Source: a virus
Strand: one strand, 5' to 3'
IMG/VR virus record: IMGVR_UViG_3300005253_000562
Span: 1 to 47,987 of that record
Length of the DNA: 47,987 nucleotides
Positions within the stretch are counted from its first letter, which is position 1, and every line of letters begins with the position of its first letter. The notes under the pieces were generated by a model that saw only the letters and a list, made by a program, of their open reading frames with translations, searched no databases and was not told the origin of the DNA. Made by a program: the position numbers and the translations under genes. This document shows positions 8,577-17,558 of this stretch, one piece after another.

Positions 8577-9127
8577 ACCAGGAAATAAATGTACAGCGAT
8601 TAGAATTTGTAATGGAACAGCGTAAAAAATATCCAATGGAATGGAATATTAAAACACTTATTCCTGATTGGGTTACGATAGGAAAAAGAACAGATATACA
8701 TCCGGGTGTATTTTTTTCAGATCAAGGATTTGGATTTCAATGGGATGGAACTGAATATGTTAGAATCCCTCATGTCGGAGAATTATTAATGGAAGATAAG
8801 GTTGAAATATTTTCAGGGACTAATATTGTCAGACCAACATTAAGCGTAACCTTTATAGGAGAGGGTACAAAGATTGATTACAATTGCCATATAGCACATA
8901 ATGTAAAAATTGGTAAGCATTGTCTTATTATAGCCGGTACTATATTGGGTGGAAGTGTTACGATTGGCAATAATTGTTATCTGGGTATTGGATGTATGAT
9001 AAAAAATAAAGTCAAGATAGGCAATAATGTAACCATAGGAATGGGTGCAGTTGTATTAAATGATGTTCCGGATAATTATGTAATGATTGGTAATCCTGCT
9101 AAATTTCTTAGAAACAATGCTAGTTAG
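8573..9127 (+). CDS. LpxD-like left-handed beta-helix acyltransferase
   Basis: A hexapeptide-repeat acyltransferase of 184 aa. From about residue 33 the chain is a run of I-G-x-x-x-x repeats. The segment SDQGFGFQ ... YVRIPHVGE and the CHIAHNVKIG block at about 105-114 closely resemble LpxD, where the His of IAHNV is the catalytic base (here H109). LpxD adds a hydroxyacyl chain to the amino group of UDP-sugar intermediates of lipid A. The N-terminal LpxD domain is missing, so this could acylate a different amino sugar. Its pairing with the PIG-L deacetylase is notable. Confidence 0.85.
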   Translation: MNQEINVQRLEFVMEQRKKYPMEWNIKTLIPDWVTIGKRTDIHPGVFFSDQGFGFQWDGTEYVRIPHVGELLMEDKVEIFSGTNIVRPTLSVTFIGEGTKIDYNCHIAHNVKIGKHCLIIAGTILGGSVTIGNNCYLGIGCMIKNKVKIGNNVTIGMGAVVLNDVPDNYVMIGNPAKFLRNNAS

Positions 9128-9725
9128 TATAATTATTCCATGTAATGAGGACAGGGGCTTTTTGGCTGATACAGTAAAGGCAGCTGAAACGCAAACTTAT
9201 CCACATGTTGAGATTATTGTCAGTAAATCATCTGGTAGTGCAAGCTATAATATTAATGAAGGGATTAAAAAAGCAAAGGGGTATTATATAAAATTATGTG
9301 CAGACGATGATCTTTTAACACCAAATTGCATAGAAAATAGCCTGATAGCTATTGATGGATTTGATTTCATTCATGGAATGGCTATTAATTTCTGGTCAAA
9401 AGGAGGAAAGCAATATTATATACCACCTATCAAGGAGCCAACGCTGCGTGATATGCTTCTAAATAATATCATACATGGCGGTACTGTTATGTATAGAAGG
9501 GATTGTTTTGAAAGGTTTGGCGGGTTTGACGAAACGCTTTGGTGTGGCGAAGAATATGAGTTTAATATGAGATTACTTTCTAAAGGGTGTAAATTAAATT
9601 ATTGTGATTCTTTTTTACAAAGGTATCGGAGACACAAGGGGCAAAAGAGTTTAGGCAATACAGGACGTGAATATCAGGCAAAAAGACAGGTAGAAATTAA
9701 TAAAATCAAAAATAGATTCCGATAA
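9117..9725 (+). CDS. GT2-family glycosyltransferase
   Basis: A GT-A glycosyltransferase of 202 aa from the ATG at 9117, which lies inside the acyltransferase gene (11-nt overlap) and gives the typical start MLVSIIIPCNEDRG. CADDDLL is the metal-binding DXD motif, and GGTVMYRRDCFERFGGFDE with GEEYEFNMRLL are standard GT2 acceptor-side blocks. Small and probably soluble. It is the last gene of the coupled run before a 120-bp gap. Confidence 0.86.
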   Translation: MLVSIIIPCNEDRGFLADTVKAAETQTYPHVEIIVSKSSGSASYNINEGIKKAKGYYIKLCADDDLLTPNCIENSLIAIDGFDFIHGMAINFWSKGGKQYYIPPIKEPTLRDMLLNNIIHGGTVMYRRDCFERFGGFDETLWCGEEYEFNMRLLSKGCKLNYCDSFLQRYRRHKGQKSLGNTGREYQAKRQVEINKIKNRFR

Positions 9726-9813
9726 AGATAAATAATTTGGCAGAATAAGCGTTTTTAAGCGATTTAAAGTTTTATGACACTATACCACTAAAATCCAGAG
9801 AAGATTAAAATTA

Positions 9814-9839
9814 GCCCCTACGGTGTAAGCCAGGGGGGC
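9814..9839 (+). promoter_or_regulatory. GC-rich hairpin in the 120-bp gap before the next GT gene
   Basis: GCCCCT at 9814-9819 can pair with the AGGGG-containing stretch at 9832-9839, closing a 12-nt loop, just upstream of the ATGs at 9846/9849. There is no T-run, so it does not look like a terminator. It may control translation of the next gene. No promoter match was seen in 9726-9845. Confidence 0.35.
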
Positions 9840-9845
9840 AAAATA

Positions 9846-10484
9846 ATGATGAAAGTAGGTATTATAATTCCAGATAGAGGTGATCGTCCTAAATTGCTTG
9901 CCAATAGTATCAGAATGTTAGAAGCACAAACTTTAAAACCGCATTGTATAGCCATAGTAAATGATGAACCAAAATCAGATAAGCCAGATATTACATGGAG
10001 GTATCGTAAAGGATATGATCTTTTAAGGGAAAAAGGGCTTGATATTATTGTATTTTGGGAAAATGATGATTGGTATTCCCCGGATTATCTACGATATATG
10101 ACAGATAAATGGTTAGAACATGACAAACCTGACCTTTTTGGTACAAATCATACTATTTATTACAATATAAAGATAAAAAAGTACTTTGAAATGCTGCACG
10201 ATCAGCGTTCTGCAGCAATGAATACGCTTATAAAACCTGACATGAACTTTGAATGGTGTCCGGATTATGAAACATTTACTGATCTTCATTTATACAGGAC
10301 CTTAAATTATAAAGTATTTAGACCTGATAAATTGTATTCTCTGGGAATAAAGCATGGAATAGGCAAATTAGGAGGTAGAAGCCATATAGATAGGTTATAC
10401 CGGTATAAATTCAAGGATAATGGATTTCTAAAGAAAACCTTAGATCCGGTCAGTTATAATTTTTATTGGAATTATTTTAATTAA
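9846..10484 (+). CDS. GT-A glycosyltransferase, paralog of the 3259 N-terminal unit
   Basis: A 212-residue glycosyltransferase. IIIPDRGDRP, IVNDEP, FWENDDWYSPDY (metal site at about 71-82) and LGIKHGIGKLGG align with the first catalytic unit of the 3259 protein, so the two are paralogs. Two adjacent ATGs (9846 and 9849) are possible starts. It lies after a 120-bp gap with a hairpin, so it may be expressed separately from the coupled block 5024-9725. Confidence 0.8.
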   Translation: MMKVGIIIPDRGDRPKLLANSIRMLEAQTLKPHCIAIVNDEPKSDKPDITWRYRKGYDLLREKGLDIIVFWENDDWYSPDYLRYMTDKWLEHDKPDLFGTNHTIYYNIKIKKYFEMLHDQRSAAMNTLIKPDMNFEWCPDYETFTDLHLYRTLNYKVFRPDKLYSLGIKHGIGKLGGRSHIDRLYRYKFKDNGFLKKTLDPVSYNFYWNYFN

Positions 10485-10495
10485 AATAAGAAGAA

Positions 10496-10729
10496 ATGAA
10501 AAGAATAGAATATATAATATTTGCAATGCTTATCATTACTATAGTTGTTCAAATTCATAATATCATAAAAACTTTCCAAATAGAAAAAATAGCACAAGGC
10601 AATATAGAATTGATGCAAAAAAACCAAGATTCTTTAGAAATATTGATTGAAAGAACCGAAAATATTACAGACAGAGTGAAAAATAAATTAAACAAAACTA
10701 CAATTATTTTAACCACTAAAACTCAATAA
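10496..10729 (+). CDS. Small membrane-anchored coiled-coil protein
   Basis: A 77-residue protein with one N-terminal membrane segment (about 5-24, IEYIIFAMLIITIVVQI). A polar helical stretch with heptad-like spacing follows (EKIAQGNIELMQKNQDSLEIL). Family unknown. It could sit in the inner membrane with its helix in the periplasm or cytoplasm. Confidence 0.6.
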   Translation: MKRIEYIIFAMLIITIVVQIHNIIKTFQIEKIAQGNIELMQKNQDSLEILIERTENITDRVKNKLNKTTIILTTKTQ

Positions 10730-10730
10730 A

Positions 10731-11261
10731 ATGAAAGCACTAATTAAATTTTCGCTTATTAAGGGTAAGATAAAAAGGGGAGATTGGACTGGGCAAACTA
10801 TAAAAACTTATCCAACCATAAATTTCGGTATATGGAGAGATGATGTTTCACCCAAAAATACTGAGTATATTAAGTTTAAAAAGGCAAAACCATTCATGGT
10901 GGCATTAAATATTAAAGTGGGTGATAAAGTAAGGGGAGATTGGAAGGGGTACGAAAATGTGGCAGAAATTAAAAATGATGAAATATTATTAGCTCGCTTT
11001 GGTACTTTTAATGATTTTTTGGATGACGAATGGCATAAGTTGGGAGAGTTGCCAATAGAGAATTTCAAAATACTCGGAGAAGTATCACCAGAAGCTACGT
11101 TTGTAGAGGATGGAAAGGAATATAAAGTAATGGAATGGAAAACAGCAGATGAAGATACAAGAACTCCCAATGAAATGTTGGATGGAATGAAAAAACCCTT
11201 TAAAAAGGGAATAATTCTTTATTACAAAGTTAAATGTCCCTGTTGTGAGACGTTAAAATAA
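10731..11261 (+). CDS. Hypothetical protein
   Basis: A 176-residue protein I do not recognise. It is mixed alpha/beta with KVGDKVRGDWKGY in the middle and a terminal CPCC pair that could bind metal. It starts one base after the previous stop and is followed 10 nt later by the DUF3310 gene. Confidence 0.6.
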   Translation: MKALIKFSLIKGKIKRGDWTGQTIKTYPTINFGIWRDDVSPKNTEYIKFKKAKPFMVALNIKVGDKVRGDWKGYENVAEIKNDEILLARFGTFNDFLDDEWHKLGELPIENFKILGEVSPEATFVEDGKEYKVMEWKTADEDTRTPNEMLDGMKKPFKKGIILYYKVKCPCCETLK

Positions 11262-11271
11262 TTGAAAAATT

Positions 11272-11493
11272 ATGCCTAAAGACAACATAAATCCATCCCA
11301 TTATAAAAAATACCCGATAGAAACCATTGATATGATGGTTTCTATTTGGGGTATTCAGGCAGTAATTAATTTTTGTACATTAACAGCTTTCAAATATCGT
11401 ATGCGTTTAGGACATAAGGATGATATGAAACAGGAATTGGAAAAGGAAAAATGGCATTTGGATAAGGCCGAAGAGCTTAAGAAAAGATTATAA
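11272..11493 (+). CDS. DUF3310 family protein
   Basis: A 73-residue protein with the DUF3310 signature: NPSHYKKYPIETIDMM at about 7-22, then a helical FCTLTAFKYRMRLGHK block and a final charged helix. The family is common in phages and sometimes annotated as nucleotide-kinase-associated, but its activity is not established. It is the last gene before the repeated promoter element of the tail operon. Confidence 0.9.
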   Translation: MPKDNINPSHYKKYPIETIDMMVSIWGIQAVINFCTLTAFKYRMRLGHKDDMKQELEKEKWHLDKAEELKKRL

Positions 11494-11504
11494 CGGAAAA
11501 ATAA

Positions 11505-11561
11505 ACATTTTTTGTACCCAAAAACTTTTTTAATTAAAATAATATGTATTTTTTTGTTGTC
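11505..11561 (+). promoter_or_regulatory. 57-bp repeated late-operon element, copy 1
   Basis: Positions 11505-11544 are identical over 40 bp to 27786-27825, and the next 17 bp match at 13 positions, including TTTTTGTTGTC. The core is an inverted repeat, TTTTTG-TACC-CAAAAA, followed by a TTTTAATTAAAA palindrome. The right end, TTTTTTTG, is one base from the Bacteroidota -7 box TAnnTTTG, but no TTTG lies at the usual upstream distance. It precedes the tail sheath gene by about 50 bp. A regulated late promoter/operator is the likeliest role. Confidence 0.75.
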
Positions 11562-11608
11562 TATTAAACCCAATCACAAAATACCGCTAATTAAAAAATA
11601 ATAGATAT

Positions 11609-13123
11609 ATGGCTTCAGATGCAGTAGGTTCGGAAAGAATATCAAGAATTGTAGGATGGAAAATTGTCAAAGGTGATTTCGCTGAAGATACACCAAATTT
11701 ACCTCAGCGAATTGCAATTTTAGCAGAAGCCAATACTGCAGAACAAGCAACCTTAGATCTTGCTGCAAAAGAAATGACATCTGCACAACAGGGCGGTATT
11801 TCATATGGTTTTGGCTCTCCTATTTATCATATCTTAAGAATTTTATATCCATTAGGTGGCGGTGGAATTGGAGGTATACCTACAGTTGTTTATCCACAAG
11901 CTGTTGCTGCCGGTGCTGCTGCAAAAGTCCTAACCGTTACCCCTGTTGGAACTGCTACAGGAAATGGAACACACACTTTGAAAATTTCAGGACGAAACGG
12001 AATTGATGGATTATTTTATGATATTAATATATTAAAAGATGATACAACCGCAGATATTACAGCTAAAATATCAGATGCAATAAATGCGGTAACAGGCTCT
12101 CCGGTAACAGCAACCAATACAGATTACGAAGCAACACTTACAAGCAAATGGAAAGGATTAACCGCTAATGATATTTCAGTAACCGTTGATACCAATGATA
12201 ATGACTTAGGTATTACCTACGCAGTTGTTTCTATTCAATCTGGCTCAGCAACACCAAGCATTTCTGCTGCATTAGATTTATTTGGTACTAACTGGAATAC
12301 TATTGTAATTAATAGTTATGGAACAGTTACCAGCATATTAGATACCTTAGAAGATTTTAACGGCATTCCCGATCCTAATAACCCTACAGGTAGATATGCA
12401 GGAATTATAATGAAGCCATTTATAGCCCTTACCGGTTCTGTTGCAGATGATCCTTCAAGTGTTACAGATGGTAGAAAAGATGAAGTTACAATAGCTATAT
12501 GTCCGGCTCCCTTAAGTGCCGGATTACCTTTTGAAGCAAGTGCTAATATGTCATTACTATTTGGACGACAGGCACAAGATAACCCACATTTAGACGTAGC
12601 AGGTCGATCTTATGTAGATATGCCTACACCACTCATAATAGGTTCTATGGCTGTTTATGACAATAGAGATGCTATTGTTAAAAAGGGATCTTCTACTGTT
12701 GACCTGGTTAATGAAAAATATCAGATAGAGGATTTTGTTACTACTTATCATCCAGTGGGCGAAACGCCTCCACAATTTAGATATTCAAGGAACCTAATGA
12801 TAGACTTCAATGTTAGATTTGGATATTTTTTACTCGAGCTTATAAATGTTGTAGATCATGCAATAGCAGCAGATGATGATACCGTTTCTGCACAAAATAT
12901 TATTAAGCCTAAACAATGGAAACAAATAATTGATAAATATGCAGAATCCCTTTCAGTTAAGGCATTAATTGTTGATCCTGCATTTATGCAAGATTCTATT
13001 ACCGTTGTAATCAGTACAACTAATCCCGATAGATTAGAAACATTTTTCCGATATAAAAGAAGTGGATTTACAAGGATAGCAAGTACAACCGCAGAAGCCG
13101 GATTTAATTTTGGAACTATTTAA
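11609..13123 (+). CDS. Tail sheath protein, Mu gpL-like
   Basis: The contractile sheath subunit, 504 aa, close to the Mu gpL size. Typical features are an N-terminal arm, a variable surface domain at about residues 100-215, a central block RKDEVTIAICPAPLS and a C-terminal domain with the DRLETFFRYKRSGFTRIA beta region. It is first in the tail operon and followed 9 nt later by the tube gene, as in contractile phages. Confidence 0.9.
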   Translation: MASDAVGSERISRIVGWKIVKGDFAEDTPNLPQRIAILAEANTAEQATLDLAAKEMTSAQQGGISYGFGSPIYHILRILYPLGGGGIGGIPTVVYPQAVAAGAAAKVLTVTPVGTATGNGTHTLKISGRNGIDGLFYDINILKDDTTADITAKISDAINAVTGSPVTATNTDYEATLTSKWKGLTANDISVTVDTNDNDLGITYAVVSIQSGSATPSISAALDLFGTNWNTIVINSYGTVTSILDTLEDFNGIPDPNNPTGRYAGIIMKPFIALTGSVADDPSSVTDGRKDEVTIAICPAPLSAGLPFEASANMSLLFGRQAQDNPHLDVAGRSYVDMPTPLIIGSMAVYDNRDAIVKKGSSTVDLVNEKYQIEDFVTTYHPVGETPPQFRYSRNLMIDFNVRFGYFLLELINVVDHAIAADDDTVSAQNIIKPKQWKQIIDKYAESLSVKALIVDPAFMQDSITVVISTTNPDRLETFFRYKRSGFTRIASTTAEAGFNFGTI

Positions 13124-13132
13124 AATAATACT

Positions 13133-13543
13133 ATGGCAGTAGGAGGAGATATTATAGAAATAACTTTTAATCATCCAACAGTAGGATCAGGTGTCATTTT
13201 ACCAAAGGCAAATGAGGATTCCACTTATGATCTAGGTGGATTTCGTTCTAATGATGATGCTAACATGGTAGCGGGGAATGGAGAAATGATAGATCAAATG
13301 AATCGTGTTAGATGGTTTATTGAACTTGTTATTGCATGGGATATGAATGTAAGGGGTGATTTAGAGAAATTGGTTGAACTTGCCGAGTCTCCAGTTGAGG
13401 CAGAATGGACAATTACTAATATCAATGGAACTGTTTATGGCGGAACGGGTAAGCCCGTAGGAGATATGCAAGGCAATGGTAATGCAGCTACATTTACTTT
13501 GAAAGTATCCGGTGGTAATAAACTAAAAAAGATAGTTGGATAA
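13133..13543 (+). CDS. Tail tube protein
   Basis: A 136-residue beta-rich protein directly after the sheath, the position of the Mu gpM tube protein. It has short strands and a glycine-rich C-terminus (GKPVGDMQGNGNAATFTLKV) resembling the beta-strand close of tube subunits. The assignment is by position, size and composition. Confidence 0.78.
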   Translation: MAVGGDIIEITFNHPTVGSGVILPKANEDSTYDLGGFRSNDDANMVAGNGEMIDQMNRVRWFIELVIAWDMNVRGDLEKLVELAESPVEAEWTITNINGTVYGGTGKPVGDMQGNGNAATFTLKVSGGNKLKKIVG

Positions 13544-13544
13544 T

Positions 13545-13949
13545 ATGAAACAAAAAGTGCAACTTGAACAAGCCGTTGAAGAAATTGATGGCTGGTTAGA
13601 CAGAAAAAAAATATTCCCCTCAGCCCGGGAAGAATTAAAAGATGCAATAGAAATTCTCGTAGAAGCCATTTCTTTGGGTTATTTGTCTTTGAATGACAAA
13701 GGGGAATTTAAACAAGAGCTTTTATTCCCATTAAAAGAAGAACAGGCACTAACTCATCTTGATTATAAGTCGAGATTAAATGATAGAATGTTAGAGCCCC
13801 ATTTAAAAGGAGTAAAAGCAGGCAATGGTGATGCTCGTATAGTTGCTTATCTGGCTTGCCTCACAGGTCAGGCAAAGGGAATAATAAAAGCCCTTGATAC
13901 TGCAGATAGAAAAATTACAAATGCTATCGTAATTTTTTTTGTAAGTTAG
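13545..13949 (+). CDS. Tail assembly chaperone, zero-frame product
   Basis: An acidic helical protein of 134 aa between tube and tape-measure genes, the standard place for the gpG/gpGT-type chaperone. The ATG at 13545 gives MKQKVQLEQAVEEIDGWL. Eight T residues at 13933-13940, read ATT TTT TTT GTA, form a T TTT TTT slippery site ten bases before the TAG. A -1 slip gives a longer product through 14107. The short and long forms are probably both made and coat the tape measure during tail assembly. Confidence 0.82.
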   Translation: MKQKVQLEQAVEEIDGWLDRKKIFPSAREELKDAIEILVEAISLGYLSLNDKGEFKQELLFPLKEEQALTHLDYKSRLNDRMLEPHLKGVKAGNGDARIVAYLACLTGQAKGIIKALDTADRKITNAIVIFFVS

Positions 13950-14110
13950 ATGCAGAATCTATCGACAACATGATCAAATCTGTTGTCAGGGAACACCACT
14001 GGCCTCCGTACATAATCAAAGAGCTTTATTTAGATAACGAAGATTACCAGGGATTAGAATACTGGTATGATGATGTTATAGCAACTATCAAAGATTTAAA
14101 GAAAAGATAA
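13940..14110 (+). CDS. -1 frame extension of the tail assembly chaperone
   Basis: After a -1 slip at the T-run, reading continues TGT AAG TTA GAT GCA through 56 sense codons to the TAA at 14108-14110. The peptide begins CKLDAESIDNMIKSVV and contains HHWPPYIIKELYLDN and YWYDDVIATIKDLKKR. There is no good independent start. The stop shares a base with the tape-measure ATG (TAATG). The fused product would be about 188 aa. Confidence 0.78.
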   Translation, partial: CKLDAESIDNMIKSVVREHHWPPYIIKELYLDNEDYQGLEYWYDDVIATIKDLKKR

Positions 14111-15927
14111 TGGCTTTTAATTTATTTACAAAATTTACGGCAGTTGATAAGTTCTCTAAGGTTACCCGGGTCATGTCAAAAAGTGTTAAATCTTTTGCTG
14201 TAAAAGCAGAGATAGCAGTAGCAAGGGCAGACAGAGCTTTTACAAGGTTAACTTCTCCAATAAGGAGAGTTTCAAGAGCTTTAGGCAGTTTCGGATTAAT
14301 CTTAGGAGCAACGGCAATAATAGGCGTTGTTGGCAATGCTGTAAGCGTTTTTGCAAATTTTGAACAAGCAAATGCGAACCTGGCTTCTGTGATGGCAACA
14401 GCCACAGGTCCCGAATTAATATCATTACAGGCTGATGCTAAACGGCTTGGTGCTATTACAGCCAAGACCGCAACAGAAGTAGTCGGATTACAGGAAGCTT
14501 TTGCACGTCTTGGATTTGAAACTCCCGATATTATAAATATGACCGAAGCAACCATATCGGGCTCAATTGCTATGAGGGGGGAGCTTTCCGATACTGCAGA
14601 ATTGGTTGGTGCAATGATAAAAACATTTGATGACTTTTCTGCAATTGATACACCTGAAATTATAGATCAATTGACGGTTGCTACTCAAAGTTCTGCTTTG
14701 AACTTTGAAAAGTTACAAACCGGACTACCAATAGTAGCTGGAGCAGCGAATGCAGCGGGCGTTCCATTTACAAGATTAGTAGCTTTATTAGGAAAATTAT
14801 CTGATGCAGGAATAGATACCTCCTCCTCTGCAACGGCACTTAGAAATATATTTATAGAAAGTGCAAAACAGGGATTATCTTATTCTCAAATCCTTAGTAA
14901 AATTGAAAAAAATCAGGATAAATTAACTGCAGCAAATGATGAATTTGGCAAAAGGGCAGCCGTATCAGCTGCTATCTTATCAAAAAGCATAAGAGCAACT
15001 GATGAACTTGATGAAAAATTAAGAAGTGCAGCTAAAGGGCATGAGCTTTCAGGAGCAGCTGCATTAGCAGCAACAAAACAACTTAATACTTTACGTGGAG
15101 CAAGTATTCTTCTTAATAGTGCCTGGGAAGGCTGGATTTTATCATTGGAAGATGGAACAGGGGCTTTAGCTAATACTTTAAAAAGAATTACTCAGGTAGC
15201 AACAGAAATGTTAAGTCTGGCAAGTGGGACGGCAAAGGCATCCGATAAATTGAATGAACAGGAAAAAAGAACAAGGGCGCTGGCTCAAAGAGGGATATTT
15301 TGGTTAAAAGTAATAGGAGTTACCATACTTGGATTACTTGCTTTAAAAGCAATATTGGTAACGGCAAGCATTGTTATGGGAACATGGGCGCTGGGAGTGA
15401 AATTAGTAACGGGTGCTACATTGCTTTGGAATGCAGTATTGGCAGCAAATCCAATTGTGCTTATCATTTTAGGAATATTGGCACTAATAGCTGCGATAAC
15501 GTTATTAATTGTATTTTGGGATGAAATTGGCGTTGCCTGGGAGCAACAGTGGCTTTTAATGCGGGTTACTGCCAAACAAGCAATAAATGATATAAAATCT
15601 GCATGGCAAACACTTTTAGGATTATTTGGTGCGGAGGTTGATTTGACACCTGCCTTTAAATTTTCAAAAAAAGAGCAAGCTGCCGCTAGAGCCTTCTTAG
15701 GTGAGGATGATATTAATGTAACTGATGAAAGTGGAAAGCCAGTACCAAAAGCTGCGGTTAATCCTAAAGCAGCAGAACAGGAAGCTTTAACAAAAACAAT
15801 AGAATCTTTTGGTAATGCAAAAATTAATATAGATGTTAATGATCCTAACCAAAGAACCAAAGTAACTTCCGATAGTGATATTGTAGAGATAGCAACGACT
15901 TCTACTTTAGGATTAGTTGGACAATAA
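14110..15927 (+). CDS. Tail tape measure protein (TP901-like core)
   Basis: A 605-residue tail-length and ejection protein. The TP901-type core shows as repeated hydrophobic helices, including AKRLGAITAKTATEVVGLQE and LLGKLSDAGIDTSSSATALR. Two or three long membrane-like segments lie at about 395-480 (IGVTILGLLALKAILVTASI, IVLIILGILALIAAITLLIV), as expected for a protein that enters the host membrane. It is short for the class, implying a fairly short tail. Confidence 0.92.
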   Translation: MAFNLFTKFTAVDKFSKVTRVMSKSVKSFAVKAEIAVARADRAFTRLTSPIRRVSRALGSFGLILGATAIIGVVGNAVSVFANFEQANANLASVMATATGPELISLQADAKRLGAITAKTATEVVGLQEAFARLGFETPDIINMTEATISGSIAMRGELSDTAELVGAMIKTFDDFSAIDTPEIIDQLTVATQSSALNFEKLQTGLPIVAGAANAAGVPFTRLVALLGKLSDAGIDTSSSATALRNIFIESAKQGLSYSQILSKIEKNQDKLTAANDEFGKRAAVSAAILSKSIRATDELDEKLRSAAKGHELSGAAALAATKQLNTLRGASILLNSAWEGWILSLEDGTGALANTLKRITQVATEMLSLASGTAKASDKLNEQEKRTRALAQRGIFWLKVIGVTILGLLALKAILVTASIVMGTWALGVKLVTGATLLWNAVLAANPIVLIILGILALIAAITLLIVFWDEIGVAWEQQWLLMRVTAKQAINDIKSAWQTLLGLFGAEVDLTPAFKFSKKEQAAARAFLGEDDINVTDESGKPVPKAAVNPKAAEQEALTKTIESFGNAKINIDVNDPNQRTKVTSDSDIVEIATTSTLGLVGQ

Positions 15928-15928
15928 T

Positions 15929-16405
15929 ATGGATTTAGAAGTAATAGAATCAGGAAATGGCGGAGATTTAGTCTTAAAAGGAAATGACTTGTCTTTTATA
16001 TTTGGCTTTCAAAATATGCCTTATCTGGCTCTTTTTGGAGGTAATGTAAAAGCTTCCACTCCTGTAGAACGGATCCCAAGCGAACAGGCTTTTGATTGGT
16101 GGGGCAATAGTTTACTTCCTAATAAACCAGAAGTGCAATTTAATTCCTTAACGGAAAGGCTCTTAAATAATATAGCTGTAAATAGTGCCGGACGTTTAGA
16201 GATAGAAAATGTAGTAAAAAAAGATTTGGAATTTATGGATGCTTTTGCTAACGTATCTGTAGATGTTTCTATTGTCTCTACGGACAGAGTTCGTATTTTA
16301 GTTACAATTTTAGAACCGGAAAACTTAGTGGCTAAAGAATTTCAATTTATATGGGATTTTACTAACCAAGAAATAATTACTGATGATAACAATTCCAACA
16401 CTTAG
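15929..16405 (+). CDS. Baseplate protein, Mu gp46-like
   Basis: A wedge-type baseplate protein of 158 aa. I use the ATG at 15929. The blocks GNGGDLVLKGNDLS and DRVRILVTILEP resemble the gp46/GP46 family; in Mu, gp46 sits just before the J-like gp47 gene, as here. It overlaps the next gene by 23 nt. Confidence 0.75.
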   Translation: MDLEVIESGNGGDLVLKGNDLSFIFGFQNMPYLALFGGNVKASTPVERIPSEQAFDWWGNSLLPNKPEVQFNSLTERLLNNIAVNSAGRLEIENVVKKDLEFMDAFANVSVDVSIVSTDRVRILVTILEPENLVAKEFQFIWDFTNQEIITDDNNSNT

Positions 16406-17558
16406 CGAATTATTTGAAGATATTTTAGATGATCTGGAAGCGGAATTTAATATAACTATTCCTGGATTTGGAAAAGTATTTTTAATTGCACTGGCAGCCG
16501 TCCAGGCTGCTAAATTAAAGTTATATTATCTAGCCATTGGAAAGTTACAGAAAAACATATTTATAGATACAGCAGACCCGGAGGCATCCGGTGGCACCTT
16601 GGAACGCTTTGGCAGGATTAAACTAGGCAGAAATCCTTTTGCAGCAACAGCCGGTCAATATGTAGTTGCGGTAACTGGAACAGTAGGAGCTTTAATAGAA
16701 GCCAGTACTACCTTTAAAAGCAATGATGATACGGTTAATCCAGGCAAGTTATTTATTTTAGATAATGAATATACACTTGTTGGTTCTGATAGCATAACAT
16801 TAAGAGCTTTAGAAGCGGGTGTAGATAGTAAATTAGAAGTAGGAGAGGAACTTACAGCTACTATTCCAATAGCAGACGTAGATAAAATAGTTACGGTAAC
16901 CAGCGAAGCCATAGCACCATTGGCAGCAGAAGAAATTGAGGTATATAGAACAGTGGGCTTACAGGCTTATCAATTAGAACCACAAGGGGGTGCCGGTTCT
17001 GATTATATAATTTGGGCTGCCGATGCACAAGGAGTTTTAAGATCATATCCTTTTGCTAAATCGGGAGCTACAAGTGAAGTAGATTTATTTATAGAAGCGA
17101 CAATAGCTGATAGTACAGACGGAAAAGGAACGCCATCGGCCCAATTGCTTGCAGATGTAGAGGATGTTGTTGACTTTGACCCCGATGATACCAGGCCTTT
17201 GGATGAACGAGGTCGAAGGCCACTTACGGAAATAGTCAATTATTTACCGGTAACAATAAAGGAAGTAGATATAGAAATTCAGGAATTTGTAGGCTTGACA
17301 CCTGCCCAGGAGACAAGTATTTTTAATGCTATAAAAGCCGTATTAGATGATATAAGGCCTTTTGTTGCATCTGCAGACGTGTTGGCAAATAAGAATGATA
17401 TTATTGATATAAATAAAGTAATTAGTATAATACTTAATGCAGAACCAGGAAGTATTTTTACAACCGTTGATCTTATGATAGATAGTGGTTCTGTTAACAG
17501 TTTTACTTTTGATTTAGGGAATATTCCTCATCTTAACAGTGTTACATATTATGGATAA
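16383..17558 (+). CDS. Baseplate J-like protein (Mu gp47)
   Basis: A 391-residue baseplate wedge protein. The N-terminus (LFEDILDDLEAEF), the early ASGGTLERFGRIKLGR block, the middle GGAGSDYIIWAADAQGV and the C-terminal helix-strand region fit the Baseplate_J family. It is followed by a homing-type endonuclease gene wedged between it and the gp48-like gene, which normally follows directly. Confidence 0.88.
   Translation: MITIPTLSELFEDILDDLEAEFNITIPGFGKVFLIALAAVQAAKLKLYYLAIGKLQKNIFIDTADPEASGGTLERFGRIKLGRNPFAATAGQYVVAVTGTVGALIEASTTFKSNDDTVNPGKLFILDNEYTLVGSDSITLRALEAGVDSKLEVGEELTATIPIADVDKIVTVTSEAIAPLAAEEIEVYRTVGLQAYQLEPQGGAGSDYIIWAADAQGVLRSYPFAKSGATSEVDLFIEATIADSTDGKGTPSAQLLADVEDVVDFDPDDTRPLDERGRRPLTEIVNYLPVTIKEVDIEIQEFVGLTPAQETSIFNAIKAVLDDIRPFVASADVLANKNDIIDINKVISIILNAEPGSIFTTVDLMIDSGSVNSFTFDLGNIPHLNSVTYYG

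Noticed and set aside
15285-15860. Long minus-strand frame over the tape measure gene
   Set aside because: Shadow of a well-supported coding gene; no promoter or coupling.
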